NCBI GenBank assembly: GCA_016712675.1
Contig: JADJQR010000001.1
Coordinates: 930,001-994,000, forward strand
Reading direction: 5' to 3'
DNA: 64,000 bases
Source of the DNA: a bacterium
Lineage (GTDB): Bacteria; Krumholzibacteriota; Krumholzibacteriia; LZORAL124-64-63
In this document: piece after piece, positions 1-7,898 of the stretch
How positions within the stretch are numbered: position 1 is the first letter of the stretch
Layout of the letters: every line of letters starts with the position of its first letter
Position numbers and translations under genes: made by a program
The notes under the pieces: model-generated
Told to the model about the DNA's origin: nothing
What the model saw: the letters and a program-made list of their open reading frames with translations, nothing else
Database searches by the model: none

Positions 1-792
1 CAGGGCCGGCATCTCGTCCGGGTAGCGGCCCAGGCGCAGCGGGTCCAGGTACCAGCGGTTCATGTAGGCGTCGGCGCGGGCCGTGGCGGCGCGGTCGGTC
101 TCGCTGTCGCTGGCCGCGTCCTTGGGTTCCAGGTTCACGACGATGCCGACCTGCGCGCGCGTCTCGGCGCGCAGGCAGCGGACGGCCAGGCCATGGCCGC
201 GCAGGAGGTTGTGCGCCGCCTGCGCGGCGGCCGCCAGGTCGCGCCGGCCCGGCGCGTGCACGCCGTGCACGTAGCCGCCGTCGACCACCACCCAGGGTTC
301 GTTCAGCGTGGACCAGTGCCCGACGCGGTCGCCCAGGCGCGCGGCGACGATGCGCGCGTAGTCCGCGAACCAGTCCGCGCAATCGCGGGCGGCCCAGCCG
401 CCGCGCTCGTCCAGCGCCTGCGGCAGGTCCCAGTGGAACAGGGTCGGGAACGGCGTGATGCCGGCCGCGAGCAGGCCGTCGACCAGCCGGTCGTAGAAGT
501 CGAGCCCGGGTCCGTTCACGCGGCCGGTGCCCTCGGGCAGCACGCGGCTCCAGGCGATGCTGAAGCGGTAGGCGCCCAGGCCCAGTTCGCGCATCAACGC
601 GATATCCTCGCGCCAGCGCCGGTAGTGGTCGCAGGCGACGTCGCCGGTGTCGCCGCCTGCGATGCGGCCCGGCTCGTGCGAGAACACGTGCCAGTTGCTG
701 GGACCGGCGCCGTCGGCCAGCGGCGAGCCCTCGATCTGGTAGGCCGACGTGGCGGCTCCCCAGAGGAACCCGGCGGGGAAGTCCCTGCTCAC
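1..792 (-). CDS. GH1 beta-glucosidase, C-terminus outside window
   Basis: Retaining beta-glycosidase of family GH1, expected to release glucose from the non-reducing end of oligosaccharides. The visible 264 residues start FPAGFLWGAATSAYQIEG, the classic GH1 N-terminus, and include the acid/base glutamate in TLNEPW (about residue 165). The nucleophile region lies beyond the window edge; family members are usually about 450 residues. I take the GTG at 792 as start because it overlaps the TGA of the upstream GH94 gene, which suggests translational coupling. There is no signal peptide, so it should act in the cytoplasm on products of the GH94 enzyme. The family is certain; the linkage preference cannot be read from the sequence. 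Confidence 0.9.
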   Translation of the reverse strand, partial: MSRDFPAGFLWGAATSAYQIEGSPLADGAGPSNWHVFSHEPGRIAGGDTGDVACDHYRRWREDIALMRELGLGAYRFSIAWSRVLPEGTGRVNGPGLDFYDRLVDGLLAAGITPFPTLFHWDLPQALDERGGWAARDCADWFADYARIVAARLGDRVGHWSTLNEPWVVVDGGYVHGVHAPGRRDLAAAAQAAHNLLRGHGLAVRCLRAETRAQVGIVVNLEPKDAASDSETDRAATARADAYMNRWYLDPLRLGRYPDEMPAL

Positions 793-3700
793 GCGTTGCC
801 TCCACCAGAGCCGAGCGTGACCGTGACCACGTGGCGGCCGCCGTCGCGGTGCAGGGGCAGGTGCGCCTGTCCGTCCCGTGGCGCCAGGTTCACGCCATCG
901 ACGGTCGCCGCGACCACTGCGCGCGAGCAGCCCGACGGATTCCTCACGTCGACCTCGTACGTCGTGCCGTCGCCCGGCAGGCGCCAGGTCAGGCGGAAGC
1001 CGGGCCAGCCGTCCGGGATGCAGGGCGCCACCACCAGCGTGTCGCCGCCCCTGGTCCGCAGTCCCAGCACGGATTCGAGCGCTACGCGCTGCAGCCAGCC
1101 CGACGAGCCGGTGTACCACGTCCAGCCGCCGCGGCCCACGTGCGGCGCGGCGCCGTAGACGTCCGCAGCTACCACGTAGGGCTCCACCTTGTAGCGCGAC
1201 ACTTGCGCCGGCGTCGCGGCGTGCAGCACCGGGTTGAGCAGGTCCAGCAGCTGCGCGGCGCGATCGCGCCGGCCCTGCTCGGCCATCGCACGCACGACCC
1301 AGGTGGCCGCGTGCGTGTACTGGCCGCCGTTCTCGCGCACGCCGGCCACGTAGCCGCGGATGTAGCCGGGGTCGCGCGGCGTATCGACGAACGGCGGCGT
1401 CAGCAGGCGGACCAGGCGCTCGTCGTCGTTGATCAGCTGGGCCTCGACCTGGTCGAGCGCCGCCGCGGCACGTTCGGGCGGCGCGACGCGCGAAAGGACG
1501 GACCAGGCCTGCGCCAGGGCGTCGATGCGGCACTCGCGGTTCTCGTGGGAGCCCAGCGGGGCGCCGTCGTCGTAGTAGCCGCGGCGGTACCACTGGCCGT
1601 CCCAGCCGCCGTCGTTCAGGGCGGCGGCCAGGTGCTCGCGGTGGGCGCGGTAGCGGTCGGCGCGGTCCTTGTCGCCGCGCTCGTCGCACAGCGGTGCGAA
1701 GGCGTCGATGATCGACACCAGGAAGAAGCCCATCCAGGTGCTCTCGCCGCGACCGAGCCTGCCGACGCGGTTCATGCCGTCGTTCCAGTCGCCGGTGCCG
1801 AACAGGGGCAGGCCGTGGGCGCCCACCGCCAGAGAGCGGTCCAGGGCCCGGCAGCAGTGCTCGAAGACGCTGCCGCCCAGCCCGGAGGGCTTGGCGTGGA
1901 CGAAGACCTCGTCCTCGCCCTCGGGCAGCGCCGGGGCGGTCAGGTACGGGGCCTGCTCGTCGAAGACGGCTACGTCGCCCGTCTGCCGCGCGTATTCACA
2001 GGCGATGTAGGGCAGCCACAGCAGGTCGTCGGCAAAGCGCGTGCGGATGCCGGCGGTCATCGGCGGATGCCACCAGTGCAGGACGTCGCCCTCGACGAAT
2101 TGGTGGCCGGCGTGCAGCACGATCTGGCGTCGCGTGTGGTCGGGCCAGTAGGGGAGCAGGGCCAGCGAGTCCTGCAGCTGGTCGCGGTACCCGAAGGCGC
2201 CGCCCGACTGGTAGAAGGCCGAGCGCCCGCGCACGCGGCACGAGAGCGTCTGGTAGGCAAGCCAGCCGCCGAGCATCAGGTCGAGCGCCGGTGACGGCGT
2301 CGAGACCTGCAGGGCGCCGAGCCCATCGCGCCAGAACGCGCGCGCATGGTCCCACGACGTCTCGCAGGCCGCCGGCGTGTCCAGGGCCCGCACGTGGGCC
2401 AGCGCTGCCGCCTCGCCGCGCTCCTGGCCGAGGACGAAGGTCACCGTGCGCTGCTCGCCGCCGGCGAGCGGGAACGAGGCTTCAAGGCGGAGGTGGCCGT
2501 GCATACCGGCTTCGGCCAGCACCTCAACGGGCCCGGCGTCGGGCACCGCGCAGGCGAACGTGACGTGGTCGGCGAAGGCGCCCGCCGTGCCGTCGGTCGC
2601 CAGCAACGCGCGGGTCGCCGCGTCGGGCCAGGTCTCCAGGAAGCGTCCCGAGGGCGTCGACAGGGGCCGCGCTTCCAGGATCGTGAGCGCCGACAGGGCC
2701 AGGCGCCGCGGTCCCGGACCGCGGTTCGTCACGCGTACGCGGACCAGCCGCGCGGGGCGGTCGCGGTCCACGTGCAGCGTCGTCTCCAGGTCGAGGCCGG
2801 CCACGCGCCGCCGCCACACCGTGTAGCCGAAGCCGTGGCGCACCTCGGCCCGGCCGGCGCCCGGCGCAGGCTCCGGCAGGCACGACGCCGTCACGCCCGC
2901 GTCCTGGTCGTGCACCGCGAAGATCTCCGATGGCGGGTCCAGCACCGGGTCGTTGCTCCACGGTGTCAGGCGGTTCTCGCGGCTGTTGTCGCACCAGGCC
3001 GACCCGATCGCCGTTTCGCTGGCGATGCAGCCGAGGCGCTCGTTGGCGATGACGTTGGTCCACGGCAGCGGCGGCATGGCCAGCGTGCCGTCGGCCCGGT
3101 TTTCCAGGCGGATGACGTATTCGCGGCCGTCGGCGCTGAAGCCGCCCAGGCCATTGTCGAACTGCAGGCCGTCGGCGACGTGTTCCAACGGTTCCACGGC
3201 AGCGCGCTCGGGCGCCGCGGCCGGTGACGACGGCGGCGGCGTCGGCGACGGGATGGCATCGGTCACCGCCAGCGTTGCGCAGGCCAGGAGCCGCTCAGGT
3301 TCGCCCGCGGCCAGGTCTGCCGTGGCAACGCGGCACAGGCCCGTGATGTCCGGTCCATCCAGGACCAGCATCCCGATGGGCAGGCCCAGGTCGCGCCACA
3401 GGGCGTCCATGGCGGCCAGGCGCTCGACGGTCGCCGATCCCGCGCCGGCGGCCACGACCACGAGCGCCCGCCCGGTCGGCTGTCCCAGGCGCTTCAGCAG
3501 GTCCAGGGTGGCCGGGCCGTCGCCGGCGACCGGCCTGACCGCGCGCAGGGCGGGGTCGCCGTCGAGCACGGCGGCAGCCAGGGCGCGCGCGGCGTGGTCC
3601 TCGGCGGCCGTCCAGCCCCGGGCCTGCGCGTCCCGGGCGGCGTCGGCGGCCGCGGACGCGAAGGCGGCCGCGACCGCACCGCCGTCCGCAGCCAGTCCGG

Positions 3701-4529
3701 CCAGCGCGCGGGCTTCGTCGCGATCGGCAACCAGGCCCAGGACCGCCGTCAGCACCGCCGTGCCGCCGGGCGCAAGGTCCACCTCGCGGCGCAGCGAGGC
3801 CACCGGATCCAGGACGTTGCCGGTCGTCGCGCCCAGCCTGGCGCCGGGGGCCAGCGCCGCCGGGCAGCCGGGGGCGCGACCGCGTCCCCACCAGCGCAGG
3901 CGATCGGTCTCCCATTGCAGGGCGCCGTCGCCGCACAGCGCGTGGGCCAGCAGGGGCCACGACTCCTGCGGCGCGCGCGGCCGCCGGCGGGCCAGCAGCA
4001 GGCCGCGGCCGGGGTCGGCCTCGGTCTGCACGAAGAGCTTGGAAAAGCCGGGGTGCGCGGCATGGGCCGCCGGTTCGTTCAGGACCACTTCGGCGAACGT
4101 CGTCACGTCCAGGCGGCGCGCGCGTCCGGTCCGCTCGGTCAGGGTCAGGCGCCGCAGCTCGGCGCACCGACCCGGCACGACGCAGATCTCCAGCCGCGCC
4201 CGGATCCCGGAGCGCTCGTGTTCCAGGACGACGGAACCGTTTTCATGGGCCGCCCGCAGGGTTCCCGCAGTGCCGGACGGATCGCCGAGCCGCCAGTGGT
4301 CATCGCTTTCGAGGTCACGCAGGAAAATCAGCAGGCCGTCGTGGCCGGGCCTGCCGGTCGGCGCGCCGGGGGTCAGGGCCAGGCTCCCGCACCGGGAGCT
4401 GCCCGTCCCGTCGTGGCGCAGGAAAACCATGTAACCTGCTGCGGGGGTGGGTGCTGCTGTACCGAGCACCGTCGCGGAAAAAGCCAGCCCGCCGCCGGGG
4501 CGGGCATCATCGGGAGTCGGATTCCGCAC
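789..4529 (-). CDS. GH94 glycoside phosphorylase, cyclic beta-1,2-glucan synthase type
   Basis: A 1246-residue GH94 protein. It has two supersandwich regions (about 30-290 and 440-720) and an alpha/alpha-barrel catalytic domain (about 740-1180). The GTGDWNDGM motif at about 911-919 carries the catalytic acid. The stretch around residues 455-560, with NGLGGF, NSRENRLTPWSNDP and a following DPPSE, resembles the C-terminal GH94 part of NdvB-type cyclic beta-1,2-glucan synthases. The GT84 synthase part and membrane segments are absent, so this is probably a free degradative phosphorylase releasing glucose 1-phosphate. The GTG start at 4529 has AGGAGG ten bases upstream. It is followed by an overlapping GH1 gene. 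Substrate is inferred: beta-1,2-gluco-oligosaccharides are favoured, but other GH94 activities are possible. Confidence 0.85.
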   Translation of the reverse strand: MRNPTPDDARPGGGLAFSATVLGTAAPTPAAGYMVFLRHDGTGSSRCGSLALTPGAPTGRPGHDGLLIFLRDLESDDHWRLGDPSGTAGTLRAAHENGSVVLEHERSGIRARLEICVVPGRCAELRRLTLTERTGRARRLDVTTFAEVVLNEPAAHAAHPGFSKLFVQTEADPGRGLLLARRRPRAPQESWPLLAHALCGDGALQWETDRLRWWGRGRAPGCPAALAPGARLGATTGNVLDPVASLRREVDLAPGGTAVLTAVLGLVADRDEARALAGLAADGGAVAAAFASAAADAARDAQARGWTAAEDHAARALAAAVLDGDPALRAVRPVAGDGPATLDLLKRLGQPTGRALVVVAAGAGSATVERLAAMDALWRDLGLPIGMLVLDGPDITGLCRVATADLAAGEPERLLACATLAVTDAIPSPTPPPSSPAAAPERAAVEPLEHVADGLQFDNGLGGFSADGREYVIRLENRADGTLAMPPLPWTNVIANERLGCIASETAIGSAWCDNSRENRLTPWSNDPVLDPPSEIFAVHDQDAGVTASCLPEPAPGAGRAEVRHGFGYTVWRRRVAGLDLETTLHVDRDRPARLVRVRVTNRGPGPRRLALSALTILEARPLSTPSGRFLETWPDAATRALLATDGTAGAFADHVTFACAVPDAGPVEVLAEAGMHGHLRLEASFPLAGGEQRTVTFVLGQERGEAAALAHVRALDTPAACETSWDHARAFWRDGLGALQVSTPSPALDLMLGGWLAYQTLSCRVRGRSAFYQSGGAFGYRDQLQDSLALLPYWPDHTRRQIVLHAGHQFVEGDVLHWWHPPMTAGIRTRFADDLLWLPYIACEYARQTGDVAVFDEQAPYLTAPALPEGEDEVFVHAKPSGLGGSVFEHCCRALDRSLAVGAHGLPLFGTGDWNDGMNRVGRLGRGESTWMGFFLVSIIDAFAPLCDERGDKDRADRYRAHREHLAAALNDGGWDGQWYRRGYYDDGAPLGSHENRECRIDALAQAWSVLSRVAPPERAAAALDQVEAQLINDDERLVRLLTPPFVDTPRDPGYIRGYVAGVRENGGQYTHAATWVVRAMAEQGRRDRAAQLLDLLNPVLHAATPAQVSRYKVEPYVVAADVYGAAPHVGRGGWTWYTGSSGWLQRVALESVLGLRTRGGDTLVVAPCIPDGWPGFRLTWRLPGDGTTYEVDVRNPSGCSRAVVAATVDGVNLAPRDGQAHLPLHRDGGRHVVTVTLGSGGGNA

Positions 4530-4587
4530 GTGCTCATGCCTCCTGGCGGCGGCCTGCGGGCGTCAGGCGACGCCGGGACAAGAGGGA

Positions 4588-4617
4588 ATGCTACGTCGGC
4601 GGCGCCCGGTTTGTCAA
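4588..4617 (-). promoter_or_regulatory. Sigma-70-like promoter of the GH94-GH1 operon
   Basis: On the minus strand a perfect TTGACA (4612-4617) is followed after 18 bases by TAGCAT (4588-4593). This gives a leader of about 50 bases before the GTG at 4529. The operator-like palindrome at 4642-4661 lies about 25 bases upstream of the -35 box. Confidence 0.6.
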
Positions 4618-4641
4618 AGACCGCTTGACACCCTGTCGAAA

Positions 4642-4661
4642 GTATGAAACCGTTTACATAC
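4642..4661. promoter_or_regulatory. LacI-family operator
   Basis: GTATGAAACCGTTTACATAC is an imperfect palindrome: 16 of 20 positions agree with its own reverse complement, with CG at the centre as in LacI-family operators. It lies between the divergent GH94 operon and the lacI-type gene, 12 bases after a plus-strand TTGACA (4625-4630). It could therefore serve autoregulation and control of the GH94-GH1 genes. Its minus-strand core AAACGGTTTCA recurs at 16736-16746. Confidence 0.65.
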
Positions 4662-4749
4662 ACAGCGGACGAGGGAACGTCTGCGCGCCTGTGGGGGGAG
4701 CCCGCGACGGCCGGCAGGACGGCGGCGGGTACGGCAACGGGGACTGCCC

Positions 4750-5814
4750 TTGGCCACGATTCGTGACGTCGCCCGCGTCGCCGGCGTATCGATCGCCACC
4801 GTCTCGCGGGTCTTCAACAACCACACCCTGGTCAACCCCGAGACCGCCAGCCGCGTGCTGGAGGTGGCGTCCCAGCTCGAGTACTGGCCCAACGGCGCGG
4901 CGCAGAGCCTGACCACGCGGCGCACCCACACCCTCGGCGTCATGCTGCCGGAACTCTTCGGCGAATTCTATTCCGAGGTCATTCGCGGCATCGACCGCGA
5001 GTCCCGCGCGCACGACTACCAGATCCTCCTGTCCAGCTCGCACTCCAACGGCGAAGAGGTGCTCATCGCCGGCCGCGCCATGCTCGGCCGCATCGACGGG
5101 CTGATCATGATGGCGCCGGACGAGGCGTCGATCGAGACGGTCGAGCGCGTGCGGCGACGCGTGCCGGTCGTGCTGCTGAATCCGCGCATCGAGGTCGAAG
5201 GCTGCTGCTCGGTCGCGTTCGAGAACTTCAGCGGCGCGCGCGCGGCGGTCGAGCACCTGGTGGGGCTGGGGCACAACGACATCGCGCTGATCACAGGGCC
5301 GCAGGGCAACGTCGATGCCGAGGAGCGCGCGCGCGGATTTCGCCGCGCCCTGGCCGACGCGGGACTGGATCCGGATGCCGCCCTGGTCATTCCGGGCGAC
5401 TTCCGCGAGTCGGCCGGCTACGAGGCCGGCGTGGCGATCCTGGCGCGGCGGCCGCGCCCGACCGCCGTCTTCGCGGCCAACGACTGCATGGCCGTCGGGC
5501 TGCTGGCGGCGCTCAGGGCCGCGGGCCGGCGGGTACCGCGCGACATCGCGGTGGTGGGATTCGATGACATCGCCATGGCGGCGTACCTGAACCCGCCACT
5601 GACGACTGTGCGCGTGGACGCCTGTGGGCTAGGCCAGCAAGCGGTCGAGTTGATGATGGGCGCCATGGAGGCGGGCGCGACCGGCGGGAGCGTTCGGCAG
5701 TTGTTGCCGGCGGTGCTGACGGTGCGCCAGTCGTGCGGGGCTGCGTCGGCAGGAACCGGGTATCTTGAGGAAGCGGCCGGCGGCGCGGGGCCGGTCCGTC
5801 GTGGACGGAAATAG
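4750..5814 (+). CDS. LacI-family transcriptional regulator
   Basis: A 354-residue repressor-type regulator. Residues 2-50 form the helix-turn-helix and hinge (RDVARVAGVSIATVSR), followed by a periplasmic-binding-protein-like sugar sensor domain (about 58-340) ending with the typical VVGFDDIAMAAYLNPPLTTVR stretch. It is divergent from the GH94-GH1 operon and precedes the secreted glucan-handling genes, so the likely inducer is a sugar released from the glucan. It probably acts at the palindrome at 4642-4661. Length and domain order are normal for the family. The ATG at 4750 aligns with the usual N-terminus of LacI proteins. Confidence 0.92.
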   Translation: MATIRDVARVAGVSIATVSRVFNNHTLVNPETASRVLEVASQLEYWPNGAAQSLTTRRTHTLGVMLPELFGEFYSEVIRGIDRESRAHDYQILLSSSHSNGEEVLIAGRAMLGRIDGLIMMAPDEASIETVERVRRRVPVVLLNPRIEVEGCCSVAFENFSGARAAVEHLVGLGHNDIALITGPQGNVDAEERARGFRRALADAGLDPDAALVIPGDFRESAGYEAGVAILARRPRPTAVFAANDCMAVGLLAALRAAGRRVPRDIAVVGFDDIAMAAYLNPPLTTVRVDACGLGQQAVELMMGAMEAGATGGSVRQLLPAVLTVRQSCGAASAGTGYLEEAAGGAGPVRRGRK

Positions 5815-5909
5815 ACCGCGGGGGAACAGCAGGTGACCGGGAACGGCTTCGTGGCAAAGGTAGGGCATTCGTCCTGAACGCGGAACAGCACCATTCTGGA
5901 GGTAACAGC

Positions 5910-7805
5910 ATGAAAAGGTGGATCACGACTCTGCTGGCGGGCGGAGTTCTCGCAGCGGCGGTGCTGCCGGCGTTCGCGCAGGCCCCCCGCCTGGATGCGA
6001 TCTGGGCGCGCACGGCCCAAGCGGACATCACGCTCGATGGCGTGCTTAACGAGGCTGACTGGGCCCAGGCCGAATCCTGGACCATCGAGTACGGCCAGGA
6101 CGCGGGCGTCCCCGGCAGCGGCTACAAGACCGAGGCCGGCTGGAACCCGCCGGCCAACCCGACGCAAGCCACGCTGAAGTTCCTGGTGCGCGGCAACCAG
6201 CTCTACATGGGCGCCGTGGTCCTGGACAACTCGATCGGCGGCAGCGCGTCGTTCAACCGCTTCGACGGCTTCCTGATGGGCCTGAAGAACCACGCGGCGC
6301 CCGGTTCGCCCAAGGGCGTGCTCGAGTACCTGTATTCGTGGTGGCACAGCGAGAACCTGGACCCGCAGCCGGTCGGGCAGATGCCGAGCTTCATCGGCGC
6401 CTGGGCCGAGCTGCCGCACGGCTCGCCCCGCACGCCGGCGCAGATCGCCGCCTGGGATGCCGTCACCACGGTGCAGGGCGTGACCAACAGCGACACGGTC
6501 GCGGACACCGGCTACACGGTCGAGATGCGTTTCAGCCTCGCCGAGATCGGCTACGACGTCACCCAGCCCGAGGGCGACACGGTCGAGTTCAACCTCTCCG
6601 TCTACGACTGCGACGGCTTCTGGCCGATCAGTCCCGTCACCTTCAGCGCCAACCGCGTCTGGTGGCAGGGCCCGTGGGGCAACGACGTCTGGTACAACGA
6701 GGTGCGGATCCACGCCCGGCCGGACGTCACGACGTCCTCGGGCCCCGCTCCGGACCTGGGCCCCGACCTGCTGATCAAGCACATCGACGCGACGCCCACG
6801 CTGGACGGCGCCCTGACCGAGCCGGTGTGGAGCAGCGCCGACCTGTACGAGTTCGACATCCGCTGGGACGACGCCGCGCTGCGCGACACCTACCCCGGCG
6901 TGGGCCCGGCACGCGCCGGCCAGTACCAGCCGAACGTGAACGGCGGTGCGGCCTTCATCATCGACCCCGCCGACGCCAACGTGAAGATGTACCACCGCGG
7001 CACGAAGCTGTACGTCGGCTTCGACGTCAACGACGCCGTGGTCCAGTACCATGCCGACCTCAACCGCTGGGACGGCGCCCTGGTCACGATCAATGACCGC
7101 GTCGAGCGCGGACCCGACCAGCAGCTGTTCGGCAAGCGCCTGGCGTTCCAGATCGCGCAGGACGGGACGGCCTCGCCGCAGGATGACCTGCTGAGCCTGG
7201 TGGGCGCCGGTCGCGCGGCCATAGCCGCGTACATGAAGCCCGGGACCACGATCGACACGCTCGGCGTGCAGATGGACAGCGGCTACAGCGTCGAGTTGGA
7301 GATCGACCTGGAGGGGCTGGGCTATCCCGCCGACCTGGGCGACGGTGCGCTGTTCATCGGCGTCACGCTGTTCGACGGCGACAGCTTCCAGGTGGCGACC
7401 GACAGCTACGGTACGCGCACCTGGTGGCAGCGCGAGTGGCAGGGCACCTGCTGCCCGGCCACGGCCTACCTGGTGCCCGGCTACGCCAGCGGCGTGGGTG
7501 GCGGCGGCTGGAACCCCGGTGCCGGCTATGCGCAGGCCCTGGGCAGCCTCAATCCGTCGACGCGGCCGCGCGTGGCGTTCGCGATCCCCGACCGCAACCG
7601 CGTGTCGCTCGAGGTGTACGACGTGCGCGGGCGCCTGGTCGAGCGTCGCGAACTGGGCGAGCTGGACGCGGGTGACGCCAGCATCCCGCTGTTCGGCAGC
7701 GACGAGCCCGCCGCGGGCGTGTACCTCTACCGCGTGCAGTTCGTCGATCCTGCCAGCGGCCGCGAGCGCGGCGTGCTGACGGGCAAGACGATGCTGATGA
7801 AGTAG
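5910..7805 (+). CDS. Secreted CBM9-like carbohydrate-binding protein with C-terminal sorting domain
   Basis: A 631-residue exported protein with a clear signal peptide (cleavage after AFAQA, about residue 26). Two CBM9-like beta-sandwich modules follow (about 27-255 and 285-530); each begins with an LDG element (ITLDGVLNEADW, PTLDGALTEPVW). The last about 85 residues form a FlgD/type-9-sorting-like domain (YDVRGRLVERRELG, ending GKTMLMK). GGAGG lies seven bases before the ATG. It probably displays or anchors at the cell surface and binds polysaccharide next to the TonB-dependent receptor encoded downstream. No catalytic motif is visible. The carbohydrate role is a family-based inference. Confidence 0.8.
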   Translation: MKRWITTLLAGGVLAAAVLPAFAQAPRLDAIWARTAQADITLDGVLNEADWAQAESWTIEYGQDAGVPGSGYKTEAGWNPPANPTQATLKFLVRGNQLYMGAVVLDNSIGGSASFNRFDGFLMGLKNHAAPGSPKGVLEYLYSWWHSENLDPQPVGQMPSFIGAWAELPHGSPRTPAQIAAWDAVTTVQGVTNSDTVADTGYTVEMRFSLAEIGYDVTQPEGDTVEFNLSVYDCDGFWPISPVTFSANRVWWQGPWGNDVWYNEVRIHARPDVTTSSGPAPDLGPDLLIKHIDATPTLDGALTEPVWSSADLYEFDIRWDDAALRDTYPGVGPARAGQYQPNVNGGAAFIIDPADANVKMYHRGTKLYVGFDVNDAVVQYHADLNRWDGALVTINDRVERGPDQQLFGKRLAFQIAQDGTASPQDDLLSLVGAGRAAIAAYMKPGTTIDTLGVQMDSGYSVELEIDLEGLGYPADLGDGALFIGVTLFDGDSFQVATDSYGTRTWWQREWQGTCCPATAYLVPGYASGVGGGGWNPGAGYAQALGSLNPSTRPRVAFAIPDRNRVSLEVYDVRGRLVERRELGELDAGDASIPLFGSDEPAAGVYLYRVQFVDPASGRERGVLTGKTMLMK

Positions 7806-7820
7806 GGACCCAGGACGTCG

Positions 7821-7865
7821 GCCCGCCGCCGCGCCGCACCCCGGGGGGCGGACGCGGCGGCGGGC
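7821..7865. other. Intergenic hairpin between the CBM9 and TonB-receptor genes
   Basis: GCCCGCCGCCGCG (7821-7833) pairs perfectly with 7853-7865 across a 19-base loop, in a 93-base spacer. There is no T-run after it, so it is probably not a strong terminator. It could stabilise the upstream message or reduce read-through. Confidence 0.55.
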
Positions 7866-7898
7866 GATCCACGGAACGGAAGCAGCGAAGAAGGCGGA

